Part shown: in pieces, positions 53,751-64,000 of the stretch
Layout: every line of letters starts with the position of its first letter
Numbering within the stretch: the first letter of the stretch is position 1
DNA from: Citrus sinensis
Lineage: Eukaryota; Streptophyta; Magnoliopsida; Sapindales; Rutaceae
DNA length: 64,000 nucleotides
Assembly (NCBI RefSeq): GCF_022201045.2
Contig: NC_068558.1
Coordinates: 15,095,501 to 15,159,500, forward strand
Direction of reading: 5' to 3'
Notes under the pieces: generated by a model
Database searches by the model: none
Told to the model about the DNA's origin: nothing
Seen by the model: only the letters and a program-made list of their open reading frames with translations
Position numbers and translations under genes: made by a program

Positions 53751-55640
53751 TGTTACTCGGGGGGACTGTTCACGGTTACTGTTTATAATTATTGTTCATT
53801 TGACATAAAAAATATTAATTTTCTAAAAACACAATAAATTGCAAAAATTAAATGACATGGAGATTTTTACGTTGTTTGGATTAATCAATTATACATCTAT
53901 GAGGGCACGCCCAGATCAAAAGTAATTCACTAAGTTGAGATGTTACAACCTATAAATTTACCAAATTTAAGGCTTTCACTTACAGTTTATTACCATACAG
54001 TTTACTCAACTTTAGACTGAATATGCTTCTCTTAAATAATTGCTACCCTTCTTGATTCACGATCCTCAAAGGCACTTCACAAAATGATCAATAACAATTC
54101 TTTAATTCTTCAATGTCTAGTGATCCAAGATCTACATAGACTATTTACAAAGATGAAAAGAAGATAAGTAAATAAATCAATACGACATTATGTGCCAAAT
54201 CCGAATTCTCTAGGGAGGAGGCCAAAATTTGCTTTTATACTTTATGCTCTGTGTTGTGTACCTGCGATTGTGAAATACCTCTCTTTATATGGGTACTAGA
54301 GTTTCACAAAAATAATAAGTCTTAAAAGACTTAAATTCTTTACAAATAAGAGTTTTTTTTACTCTTATAATTCTTATGAATCTGAATAGAAATAAATATG
54401 ATCTTCTTGTCTTACAAGAAATATTTAGAGCATTTAATGAACCTCCTGTTTGAACCAACTTCTTGTTCTAAATAGATCTCATGCGCCAATTATGAAATCA
54501 CACCATTAATTGACTTGCTAAATTACACATCTAATTAAATTAGAAAATAAATATTCCTAATAAATTAGAATCTCACTAAATTAGAGAATTAATAAATTAA
54601 TCCCTATTACAAGATATGCAATAAATAAAATTTTAATTTAACTAAACTTGTCATAAGATGTCAGCTCTACAAATAATGGACTTAACAATCTGCCCCTTTA
54701 GCATTCTTGTGGCAAAAACAATCCAACATAAGTCTTCCATGAAACTTTGTGCTAAAACATGAATATGAAATACGCATAAACAACCATAAGGAACTAACCA
54801 AAATAATTGGCAATTAGCATATTAGTTCATTTAAATAAACCAAGGCAAGAATTAAAATAAAATGCTAATTTTATTGATCCATAAATAAAAAGGCAACATT
54901 AAGCAGAAAATCAAGAGCAATACAAAGATAAACTTCCCCTAAGAGCTAGAAATCCGAAAATTTAAAAATTTTTAAACAAAAATAAAAACTCCCCCTATAA
55001 TTGAAAATACTACTCCCCTAATTCATTACATCAAGCAATTGAAGACTTCAAATGAACAATTCAATTACTCCCCATCTTTTGCCAAAAGATTGCAAAAGGG
55101 AAGAATTTGGAGCAACTACAAACATAAATTTTAGAGAAGAGTAATAAATAAATATAATCCAACACAAACAAGTCAGAAACATAAAGGAAAATACCAAAAA
55201 CGAAATATCATGCATGATATTTTAAGAAACAGACACATAGTGCAGAGTAGAGAACTTCGAAATTCAACTGAGAACGAATGAAATATAATTAGAATGAGCT
55301 ATACATACCTTTAGAAAGCTTATTGAATCAGCTTTTCACAGGATTTTACAGAACTGAATTTGGAGTTTTATAGACAAAATTATAACTAAAAGAACGCAAC
55401 ATACTCAATTGTGACGGATAAAAACCTGTCAGTGCACTTAAAAAATAAAAATTTGAGTTTTGCTGAAAAATATGTAACTTTTAAAATCTAAAAACATATC
55501 ATCATGTAAGAACATGAGAATGCACATGCATCATGAAATGTTTATTTAAAAAAAAAATTACATTAATAACAAAATTGAACAAGAAAAAGAAAAATGTGTC
55601 TAGAAATTTTTCACAATAAGCATTAATCCATGAACCCGAT
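53751..55640 (-). mobile_element. Possible decayed LTR retroelement
   Basis: Features that recall the 3' part of a copia-type element read on the minus strand: TTACTGTT-ACTGTTCA motifs at ~53750-53800, a GGACTTAACAATCTGCCCC block at ~54673, and repeated CTCCCC(T)-A stretches between 54930 and 55080 (polypurine-like on the minus strand). No reading frame or LTR pair could be established. Confidence 0.3.
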
Positions 55641-57997
55641 CATAACTCTGGCTGTCCCTTATCTTTTGGTGCAGATATCCATCATTCATCGTTTCCTCTT
55701 TATCTTTCATCGCTTGCTCACCAACCCGATCATAATTCTTTTAAATTTAAATTCCAAACTGCTAGTCCCAGCATTGCCTTCAAAGGAGTAGCTGAAAGAG
55801 GGTGCTTCACGATGGCACCATGGTTGTGTCTAATGTTTCATTGATGGCCGTGATAGAACTAAGTCCTTATTTTTTCAAGTTAATTTAATTAATTAATGAG
55901 AATGGATATCTTAATTGCTTGGGCTTGTGTAGTATCTTAAAAGATTTGACATTTTTTTTTTTTCAGTTGATTCGTGTTTAATCGCCCAAACTCGCATTCC
56001 CTCTTCACGGTTGTCCACTTATTATCTTTAGTTGTGCAATTAACTTCCATCCGTTCGATTTCATTAGTCTAATCTGACGGATTATATCAGATAACAAGGC
56101 CCTTGTGCTTAACTACAAATTATTCTTTGGAACACAATAATACATCAATCATAGGTCACATCAGACTTAGATATAATTAAAAAGAATGACTATATTTGCT
56201 ATAAGTTTCTTATAATCAAAAGATTTAATGTTCTACATAATTTGATAAGCACTGTCGATACCATATCCTTTGTTTCATAATACTATAGATACTTAATATT
56301 AGCCAACATAATAAAGTACCAGAGATCTTATAACTAAATTACTATAGTAATTTTTTTTTAGGTTAACCAACTAAACTACTCTGATCTAATTATAACCATA
56401 GGTTGTCGGAGAAGATACCCAAAGATGAGAGGCGATAATTAGATATAAATGTTTTAAGGATGATGAACAAGATGGTAATAACGATGAGACAAAGATTCAT
56501 GGCGAAGTTGATCATGTCAACGTAAAGAATATGGCGAGATGAGTTGACGACGAAAAAGTTTACAAAATTATGTCATTATCGTTTTCCGATAGTTATCTCC
56601 GATTAATTCAAAAGAATTATACAAATATTTGTATATCAACACATATTTTATACAAATTATTGGAGCCGACGAATACAACAACTTAATAAATTAAGCTAGC
56701 ATTACAATTTACAAATGGATTGATATGAATTGTGTCGTAAAAGATCTGTTTACATGCATATTTAATGAAATGCATGGTAAAAGTCAAAAGTGTCAAACCA
56801 AAAACGGAAGTCGAGACTATAAGATTGAAGGCAAGCTTCAATTAGGAAACAACTGATTCCTTTGGGAACAAATTGGTGAAAAAAGAACGAATCATTCAGT
56901 TTGTTTGCATTACGACAGTTTATTAGATTTATAAGATAAATATGATTTAAAAAAAAAAACTATAAATTTATTTTATTTGACTACTGAACTATTGTCATTT
57001 CCAAATTAGAACTTGAAAATAAAAACCAAAATATTACCAGAAAATGAGTTCTCCATATATGTATATAGATTCAAAACCTAATTCTATTTATTTCTGAGGA
57101 AAAGAAAATCATTTTTCTTCCACAACCAAAATAATCAGAACCCGAAATAAAAATCACTCAAGAACCTTTCCTGTTCAATCTGTCTATTGTTTATTCATGC
57201 ACACATCAACCATTGGAACAATCCATAACTTCTGAATACTTCAAAAATTAACATTTTCGGTGCAAAACTAAAATAATAAGAGAAATGAAAATGAAAGGTT
57301 CGTTTTTAAATACCTTTATCAGGAAGAATGCTGAATTATCAAAAACCGAAGAGATAGGAGCTGCAGAAAAAAGATCCTAATACCATATCAACTAAAATTG
57401 TTTCTCTCCTGGAAATTGGATTCACCCGGAATACACATACCCCTTAATTTTCTCTTTATTATATACAATCAACCAATGGTTTGTTTCAAAAGAAAATATA
57501 AAGAAAGAGTAGTCTCAACAGTAAAGAGGCAAAATAAGTAGCATCCTGCTGTTAAAATCTGCTGTCATAAAAACCACATGCATGCAACTAGTGCTTGTAT
57601 TTCCTTTCCTCACAAACACTGTTAAGTCGCAAACACCAAGAGACAGTAAAAGCACTCACCTTCAAAAGGAATTAGGTATGACCTACTGCACATGAAGAGC
57701 TTAAAGCCATACCAATGTTGTTATAACTTCAACCTGATATTTCTCGCTACAAAACTAAATATAGCCTCTAATATACAAATGGTAAACAAAGCAATATAAC
57801 ACTTGAATGAGATTATTGAAAGTGCTCAGTAAGCACATTAAATCACAAGCCAAAAAAAAAAAAGAATTTGCAAATTTCTGATCATTTCTCCAATGAAAAT
57901 GAACGATCTCATCTTTCAAATACCAGATGGTTTCACAATATAACCTTGGGGAAGATGTTGAATTGGTTGTTCATTGTAATACAACAGGTGTTCTGTT
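55641..57997. other. Intergenic and mS35 3' region; nothing recognised
   Basis: No coding frame or element with clear ends. The part nearest 57998 should hold the 3' UTR of the mS35-type gene on the minus strand; no unambiguous poly(A) signal stood out. Confidence 0.35.
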
Positions 57998-60900
57998 CTA
58001 CTTATAATGCTGAGAAACCTCCCACGCGAGCTTATCCATGAACTGACATTTCTTGTCAAATCCCCAACCAGGGTTGCTCTGCAATGAAAATTTGTTAGAT
58101 ATGATAACCTTTTGGGCAAGGCATCTCAAATTAAGACGTGTGAAAGAATAACAAGGTTTGCGGTCAGTACATGCAATCTTTCACAAATATTATCGTGACA
58201 ATCATTTTTAAACAGATTAAATGCATGTAATATATGGGCATCTCCTTTTGATAGGCATCTATTTCACCTACAAATGTTGTAAAAAGATAAAAAATCTTCA
58301 AAACTGCATAATGCCAAAGATAAGAGCAGTCTAACAAAGGGTTCAAAAACACATTAAGAGCTTCAATGTTGTGGGAAAAAAAGGGGGATAAAAAGAAATG
58401 ATTGGATTAACTTCTACACAATGCACACCCAATACGTTTGCAGCCACCCAAATGTTGTCATTGCGGCACCACAACATGTGAAACCATCTCCCCGCATATG
58501 AAGATACAATCTCAATTCAATTATCCTTAAATTCAGTTTCGTCATATACCCATTCATCAAACTTTAATGGTAAATGAACAGCAGATATCATCAACCATGA
58601 TGGTGTTTGTCTCATCCAATTCACCAGAATTGCATTTATCTTTGCATGCCAGGAACAACATGTTACTGGATCCACCCGGAATTGCTTATTTATCTTCACG
58701 TACACATTCAACCCATGTTTTCTCTATCACTCATACAAGTGAGCCAGAACACAAAACCAAATAAAAAGTACCTTATTGGACCTTTACAGAATGACAATTT
58801 TGAAACAGCCTCTAATTGTTCTGGCTGCCTCACAACCCATTACCTTTGGAGAATGTATTATGTAGACCACAGTGATAAATGAAATACACCAATGAACAAA
58901 ACATTCCCATATCAAATTAACTTCAAATCTTAATAAAACCACCAAGGAAAAGACTAACCTGAAGAGAAAGCACTGCACGATTAGCAAACCGCTTAATAGA
59001 AGCTGGTGCACTCTCAGGAATAGTTTTTGCGACTCTTTCCAACTCCTCTCCTTGTTGCTTTGCAGTCACCCTATCCGGTCCACTATAGTGATCGACAATC
59101 TCTTTCAATAACGGCACTCTCTCCATTACTTCATTGACAGCTTCCTGAAAAAGGAAAGGGAAAAAAAAAAGAAAGAAAGAAAGAAAGAAAGAAAGGTCAA
59201 AAATACAGTAAACAAAGTGAAAAATTGCACTACTCATTGTTAACCAAACATTTATTTTAGATAAAAGCACTAAATCATCATTTCTTAAATGTACAAATAC
59301 AACTCCTTGTAGATCAATATACACACTTTTATTCTAGTCCATAATAATTGTTACAGTTACTCAAGTCTTTTTTTTATATTAATGTCGTGAAAGCTTATTT
59401 GGGATGTGACTAAACATTAAAAAGGCCTGCAAGGATGTGGAAAATTTTGGCTTCACAATAGCAAGGACAACAATTCCATAAAGTAGAAAACACGTGAATA
59501 TGCATATATGGTACATATCATGCAAACACTCATCACAAAAGCAAACTAAGACAATATTGAAATTTGATCAATGTGGATTATTCCTCTACTAACTTCACTT
59601 ATAGACAATAAATAATTGTATGCATGCAGATATTCATGAATTTTAGGGTGCCAATACAACAATCGTACTTTTCTAGGATGTCCTGGTGTCTCACTTCTTT
59701 TTTTTTCCCCCCCATACTAAGGAACTGGAAATTGTATAATTTAATGCATAAAGTGTTACATCTGTATTGCAGGGCAGTTCAAACTATATCCAAAAAAACC
59801 AAAAGGTGAATAAAAAAAGTACGGAAAATTACAAGCCATTCAATTTAGTTACATTGTGGTTCAAAAAGTTTTAACAATGCTATAACAGCTTTACTCTCCT
59901 TATTAAAGTTGCAAAATATCAACAAATTTTTTTTTATATGTTTGCACCATGCAAAAGCAGATCAAAAACTCCATAATCAAACACAGTTCACCAAGAAACT
60001 TGTGAAGAACTAATTTAATTTTCCCCATTCCCTCCTATGGGATACACATCTTGCTTGATCTCCAAAACATAGAAGTTTGGATCATGCAAAAGGGGAAAAA
60101 TATTGATATGGTCAAGGCACTGAAATTTGATGATGCTAACGTTGCAAAAATTTGCATCAAGCAAATACAAAAGATGCAGGTCACTTAGATAGCTTAAGAA
60201 AGCAAAACAGTTAACCTATCCTTAGAATCTTTGACGATAAAACTACACACTCCTAGGAATAAATGATGTCATCAAAGATGAAGCCTCTCAAATCCAGGAA
60301 ACTAGAGACTTCAACTTCATGAGAAGTTAATAAAGATTTTCACACGGTAGCACTACTTGCATATCCAGCTTGGACAACGGCCTCCTTAGAGAGCAATGAA
60401 GGACATTAAACTTGTAAAATACAATCTCCTTGAAGATCATAATCATTGTTCAATCACTTGAAACACTACTCAACATGTGATTAATGTAAATCAATCAATA
60501 AGAAATAAAGGAGAAGTCAAAGCACGAAGACTGACAAGAACCTTCACAACAACTAAACAGAAGATGTTCAGAACTTATGCACCAATAGTTCAACACTAAT
60601 ATAATCTCCACCAAATTTTGCTTACAACTATTTTCAATTTGTTTAAAATCATTAAAAAAAGGAAGATGAAGAAAGAATTTACATCCCACTCTTTTTGACT
60701 TTGAATTCCCTCATAAGCCATCAAGAACGGTTTCATCTTCTCAAGTGCATCCCGTAGAGGAATAGGTGGTTTCTCATCTATATCTGGGTTTGTACCAAAC
60801 TCCTCCATCAAATACTCTGGCTCAAACTCAATCTGCATTTGATAAGGCCATTATTAATGACCAAACATCTATACACCAAGTTAAATTTAACAAGTTCTGA

Positions 60901-62096
60901 TTCAAAAACAAAAACAATATCATTATGCTAACCATGCAATTAGTGTGCAAGGCATCGATATAAGCATCCTCCATCGGAGAAGGAAGTACTCTACCACTCA
61001 TCTCCTCAAAACCTTCAACTAACATATTCATTTTCTCAGCTCCTACTTTTTCAGCCAATTTCTCCCCATCGGCATTGTCTCCCAAGTACAAACCACCGAA
61101 TCTTCCATCCTCATCATCCTCCATTTCCTGTCTCCGCATTCTCCCTCTTCCCTGCCCTCTCCCTCTCCCCCTCCCTCTTCCCCTCCCCATCCCTCTCCCC
61201 CTCCCAGGCCCACCTGCACTAATCCCTTCACCTTCTCCTTCTTCACCCCGCGATAAAATCTTCATCGCCATTTTTACAGCATCCTCTTTACTCAGCTTGG
61301 GCTGAGCCGACCCAGTTTCTGCCGCTGGAGCTTTTTCAGGTCGGGGCTGAGGTTGGAGTCGGGCCCGGATATGGCGGTTTTCTTCCTGCGGGGGAGGCCC
61401 CGGTTGTTGTCGTTGATGCTGTTGTTGTTGTTGTTGTTGTGTTACTACTGTCTTTCCACGCCCGGCACCAGGTAAGGTGGAGATGATACTTGATGGGAGA
61501 TTGGGCTCACTCGGCTGAGTGGAATCGGTGGCTGACTCGTTCGGAGTAAATGTTCGGGGTTTTGCAGGTTGAGCGTCAGGCCGAGGTGACTCATTAGGAT
61601 CTGAAGCGAAGGAAACTCGGCCGCGACCAGCACCGGACTTAACGGCGGTAAGGAAGGACGAGAAAGACGAGATGGACGGAGATGGGGCAGCGGAAGGTTG
61701 GCCGCGGCCGTGACCGCTTCCACTCGGAGGAGCCTGTGGCTGTGGGGGCGAGTCGGGCTTTGATTCAGATGCGGGCTGACCTGGCGCTTTCGACGGAGTG
61801 AAGCGGTCGGACGATGAGGAGCCAGTGGGGACTCCGTGGCCACGGCCCTGCCCGCTTCCACTCGACGGCGGCTGTCGCTGTGCCGACGACTCGGGTTTTG
61901 ATTCTGCTGCGGGCTGACCTGGGGGTTTCGCCGGAGCGAAGCGGTCGAACGGCGACGAGCCGGTGGGGACTCCTCGGCCGCGGCCCCGGCCCGAACCGGA
62001 CGAGCCAGAGCAGAAGGAAAAAGTGGTCTGATTGGTTACATTTGGGATGATGAAATTATTAGGATTACTGATTCGTCTACCTATCACTCCTCTCAT
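57998..62096 (-). CDS. mS35: Mitochondrial small ribosomal subunit protein mS35-like
   Basis: Four exons, 60933-62096, 60683-60832, 58959-59144 and 57998-58078, all in phase 0 with GT/AG borders, give 526 residues. The conserved C-terminal ~185 residues (LPSPMEDAYIDALHTN, then IEFEPEYLMEEFGTNPDIDE, LLKEIVDHYSGPDRVTA, SNPGWGFDKKCQFMDKL) match, from memory, Arabidopsis proteins annotated as mitochondrial ribosomal S24/S35 (At3g18240, At4g21460). The N-terminus MRGVIGRRISN is basic and acid-free as in a mitochondrial presequence. Residues ~30-330 are low-complexity: Gly/Arg/Pro/Ser repeats, a poly-Gln run, and an RGG-like (GR)n block near 300-320 followed by an acidic MEDDEDG. It would act in the mitoribosome small subunit; the family name rests on recall. 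Confidence 0.85.
59171..59195. repeat. (GAAA)n microsatellite in mS35 intron 2
   Basis: Six GAAA units follow a 12-A run, close to the exon 3 acceptor (59144). On the transcript this forms a long pyrimidine tract upstream of the splice site. Confidence 0.9.
61704..61997 (-). repeat. 138-bp coding tandem repeat in mS35 exon 1
   Basis: Residues ~34-79 and ~80-125 are two copies of a 46-residue unit (GSG-GRG-GVPTGSS--DRF-P-K-PGQPA-ESKP-S pattern). A third unit breaks off after GSGHGRG at ~126. The DNA units are clearly related (CGGTGGGGACTCC versus CAGTGGGGACTCC). Confidence 0.85.
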
Positions 62097-62245
62097 TTCG
62101 ATTTCAATTCACTGATTTTTTAAAGGGGGTTTCTGCTAATAATATCAAAAGAGTAACTGTGATTCTAGTAGGGTTTTGATTTCATCGTTGTGTTCAAGGA
62201 GCAAAAAAAAAAAAAAAAAAAAAAAAGGGTGATACGACGCCGTTT
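62097..62245 (-). promoter_or_regulatory. mS35 5' leader/promoter region
   Basis: Immediately upstream of the ATG. It holds a 24-A run at 62203-62226 and the motif ACGACGCCGTTT at 62234-62245. The same motif in reverse (AAACGGCGTCGTTT) occurs at 63963-63976. No TATA box is obvious, as is common for housekeeping genes. Function inferred. Confidence 0.35.
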
Positions 62246-63185
62246 CAATTTGAAATCATCTGTTAAAGCGAAATGGAAATATTAAAAGCACAACCAAATG
62301 TAATAATTAATATTCGGGAAAAAATTGTACTATATTTCACTATAATGTATTTTTAATGCATGTATATCATATTATGTTTTATGATTTTAGTAGTATATTA
62401 AAATAATATTGCATAGTATTATATTAATTTTTAATTATACTATTTTTGATACTACACTAAACTGCATTATTTTTATTGGTGACTAATTTAAATTATATAT
62501 TTAAAAAATGATATTTATTAGTATTTAGAAAAATACTATTAGAACTTTTCCATTAACGTTTTTAGTATAAATGTTAAAAAATATCATTATTTTTCATAAA
62601 ACATATGTAAAACTAATAAATTCTAAAATTTTCGACAGCATAACATTTATTTTTTAATATTTCTCAAATATTAAATTCGTGAAATAAAGATTAAAACAGA
62701 TAATTCAATTGAATAACCTCTAAAAAATATCACAACATAAATAAATAGTTGAAATAAATAAAGTTCGTTTAAAAGTAATCTTAAGATGATAGTATAAAAG
62801 TTTAGACATAGCACAACATAATCACAAAATAATAAAGCGATAAAATAATTACAATATAATCACCAAGAATGTGGGTGTGTTAAATAATTTAAGTACACAA
62901 ATCAACATGCTAAAATGCTACTTCAAAATATCATTGTTAGGAAATGCATACTCCCAAATCAAATTCCACCTCTCCTCTTGTGCTCACGCATCCTAACATA
63001 TGTCAACTTTTGGTAAATATCATTTTATAATATTTTAAAAGCCTTTACATTTGAAGGTTTTTCTACCATTAAATTTAAGGTCATAAACTCATCATCCACA
63101 TAAAAGTCTCATCGAAGAAAGCTTTTCAATAATATAATCATGATTTTCACCACTTCCAAAAATATTTTGAATAACAATATGTTCA
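62246..63185. other. AT-rich spacer, probable transposon flank
   Basis: No gene. Runs such as ACTATATTTCACTATAATG and TATTATATTAATTTTTAATTA resemble the AT-rich interior of the MITE at 44066-44935. It borders the Harbinger transposase remnant and may be its 3' part. Confidence 0.4.
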
Positions 63186-63198
63186 TTTGATTTAGACC

Positions 63199-63640
63199 TC
63201 TTCCTTTATGATGATTATGAACATAGTGGGTGGCAGACATTGGGGAACTTTTATCATCAAACTATTGTCATAATCATGAATATCTTCTTGTAGTGCTGCA
63301 TTAGTCATATCAATTACAATTTCTGTCAACCTTCCAGTTCCATGGTCTTTTCTAAATAAATTTTTGATAGCCTCTTGTAATGTGGAAATGACTTGTCCCT
63401 CCAATTGTTGTATCTTTTAGTTTGATTATGTAATTTGATTGAATTAATTTTTTTTTGAAATAAGTGATACCTCTAAAAACTCTTATTCCAATCGGCTTAT
63501 TTAATGCATCACAAAGTATTCTTGGATTGGAGGCAGAGCCTTCATATCCAGACATCATGAAGATGAATTTTATATCTCGTAAACAAACCCCTAAAACATT
63601 TTTAGCAATCTTAGCCTTTCTTATATGTTATCTTGGCTCA
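63199..63640 (-). pseudogene. PIF/Harbinger transposase remnant
   Basis: On the minus strand: NVLGVCLRDIKFIFMMSGYE followed by GSASNPRILCDAL, the DDE-region signature of plant Harbinger/HARBI1-like nucleases ('...GWEGSAxDSRVLxDA'), here with Asn replacing the usual catalytic-region Asp before P/S-R. A TAA stop breaks the frame upstream, and the downstream GYxNxxGFLAPYRG block is absent, replaced by unrecognised sequence (EGQVISTLQEAIKNLFRK). Confidence 0.7.
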
Positions 63641-63820
63641 TCAATCTTAACCTTTCTTACACGAACTCTAATGTAAGTTACATTCTATGCCTCCAAACAA
63701 AATATACATATATTAAACAAATGTAAATTTTATTGGCATCCGAATATAACTAACTATAATAAAATATAAATAATTCATAATATGCCTTGAACCACTACCA
63801 TCTTTTATTAGTGCAATTCT

Positions 63821-64000
63821 CACTACAATAAAACTAAGATATAGTAGCATGTAGAAAATGCTACTAAAAGTAAACCATAGCACTTTAAATTTAGTAAATC
63901 TAAGCGAGAGTTTTAATTTTTGGAAAATGATGTTTGCCCCGGGTCAAACCTCGAAAAATACAAAACGGCGTCGTTTTGTTTTTAATTTTTTTTCTTTTTT
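63821..64000 (+). mobile_element. Probable CACTA element terminus (cut by window end)
   Basis: CACTACAATAAAACTAAGAT fits the conserved CACTA terminal repeat. A sub-terminal inverted pair GTAGCAT (63844-63850) / ATGCTAC (63858-63864) and repeated AGTAGCAT/GCTACTAAA motifs are typical of En/Spm ends. The other end and the transposase are outside the window. Confidence 0.55.

Noticed and set aside
61445..62050. 138-codon minus-strand and 78-codon plus-strand frames in mS35 exon 1
   Set aside because: Off-frame translations of the GC-rich repeat region; the mS35 frame fits splice phases and homology.
1..64000. CRISPR array, operon, rRNA, prokaryotic or organelle insertion
   Set aside because: No regularly spaced repeats, no rRNA-like or plastid/mitochondrial blocks recognised, and gene structure is spliced and nuclear throughout.

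Overview
This is nuclear DNA from a dicot plant. Three genes have spliced GT-AG introns, the rest of the window is AT-rich and full of plant-type transposons, and there is a cluster of Cf-9/RLP12-type receptor-like proteins. The proteins look like those of a woody rosid such as Citrus, but that placement is from memory and not tested. All comparisons below were made by eye.

1-16.4 kb is a transposon graveyard. It holds the duplicated 3' flank of an RLP gene lying off the left edge, a PIF/Harbinger-like MITE, Ty3 gag/protease debris, an orphan CYP72A exon 1, a Ty3 reverse-transcriptase remnant in inverted orientation carrying a SINE, a second MITE, and a 7.4-kb dead Ty1/copia element (8526-15974) that itself contains two ~1.15-kb insertions.

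16.4-37.9 kb is the RLP cluster. RLP-A (19289-22213) is an intact 974-residue, intronless gene. RLP-B (29876-32076) is a pseudogene: its 5' end is rearranged and its 3' quarter is missing, yet its body is almost identical to RLP-A. RLP-C (33483-36391) is complete apart from a 1-bp frameshift. RLP-A and RLP-B lie in two copies of one large tandem duplication (copy 1 about 4.9-22 kb, copy 2 about 22.8-32 kb). Each copy runs: Ty3 RT remnant, spacer, broken LRR fragment, promoter, RLP. Insertions present in one copy and absent from the other (SINE, MITE and copia in copy 1; a 2.2-kb solo LTR in copy 2) give a relative history. A third, partial copy of the spacer ends the cluster at 37.9 kb.

38-64 kb is ordinary single-copy gene space. 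A Mutator-like MITE with long inverted repeats and a Tourist-like MITE precede a two-exon SOUL heme-binding protein gene (40585-42298, +). It converges on a 13-coding-exon UBP15/16/17-family ubiquitin protease (42741-49819, -, 1016 residues) with a membrane anchor, a MYND finger and a USP domain. After a 5-kb stretch with repeat debris comes a four-exon gene (57998-62096, -, 526 residues) matching plant mitochondrial ribosomal protein mS35, with an unusual repeat-rich Gly/Arg/Pro extension. The window ends with a Harbinger transposase remnant and the start of a probable CACTA element.

The working genes are one cell-surface immune-type receptor and three housekeeping-type genes, and they do not form a pathway. 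I found no CRISPR array, operon, rRNA or convincing tRNA gene, and no clearly new biochemical system. The most unusual material is the structural history of the duplicated RLP units and a possibly unclassified element family inserted in the copia copy.
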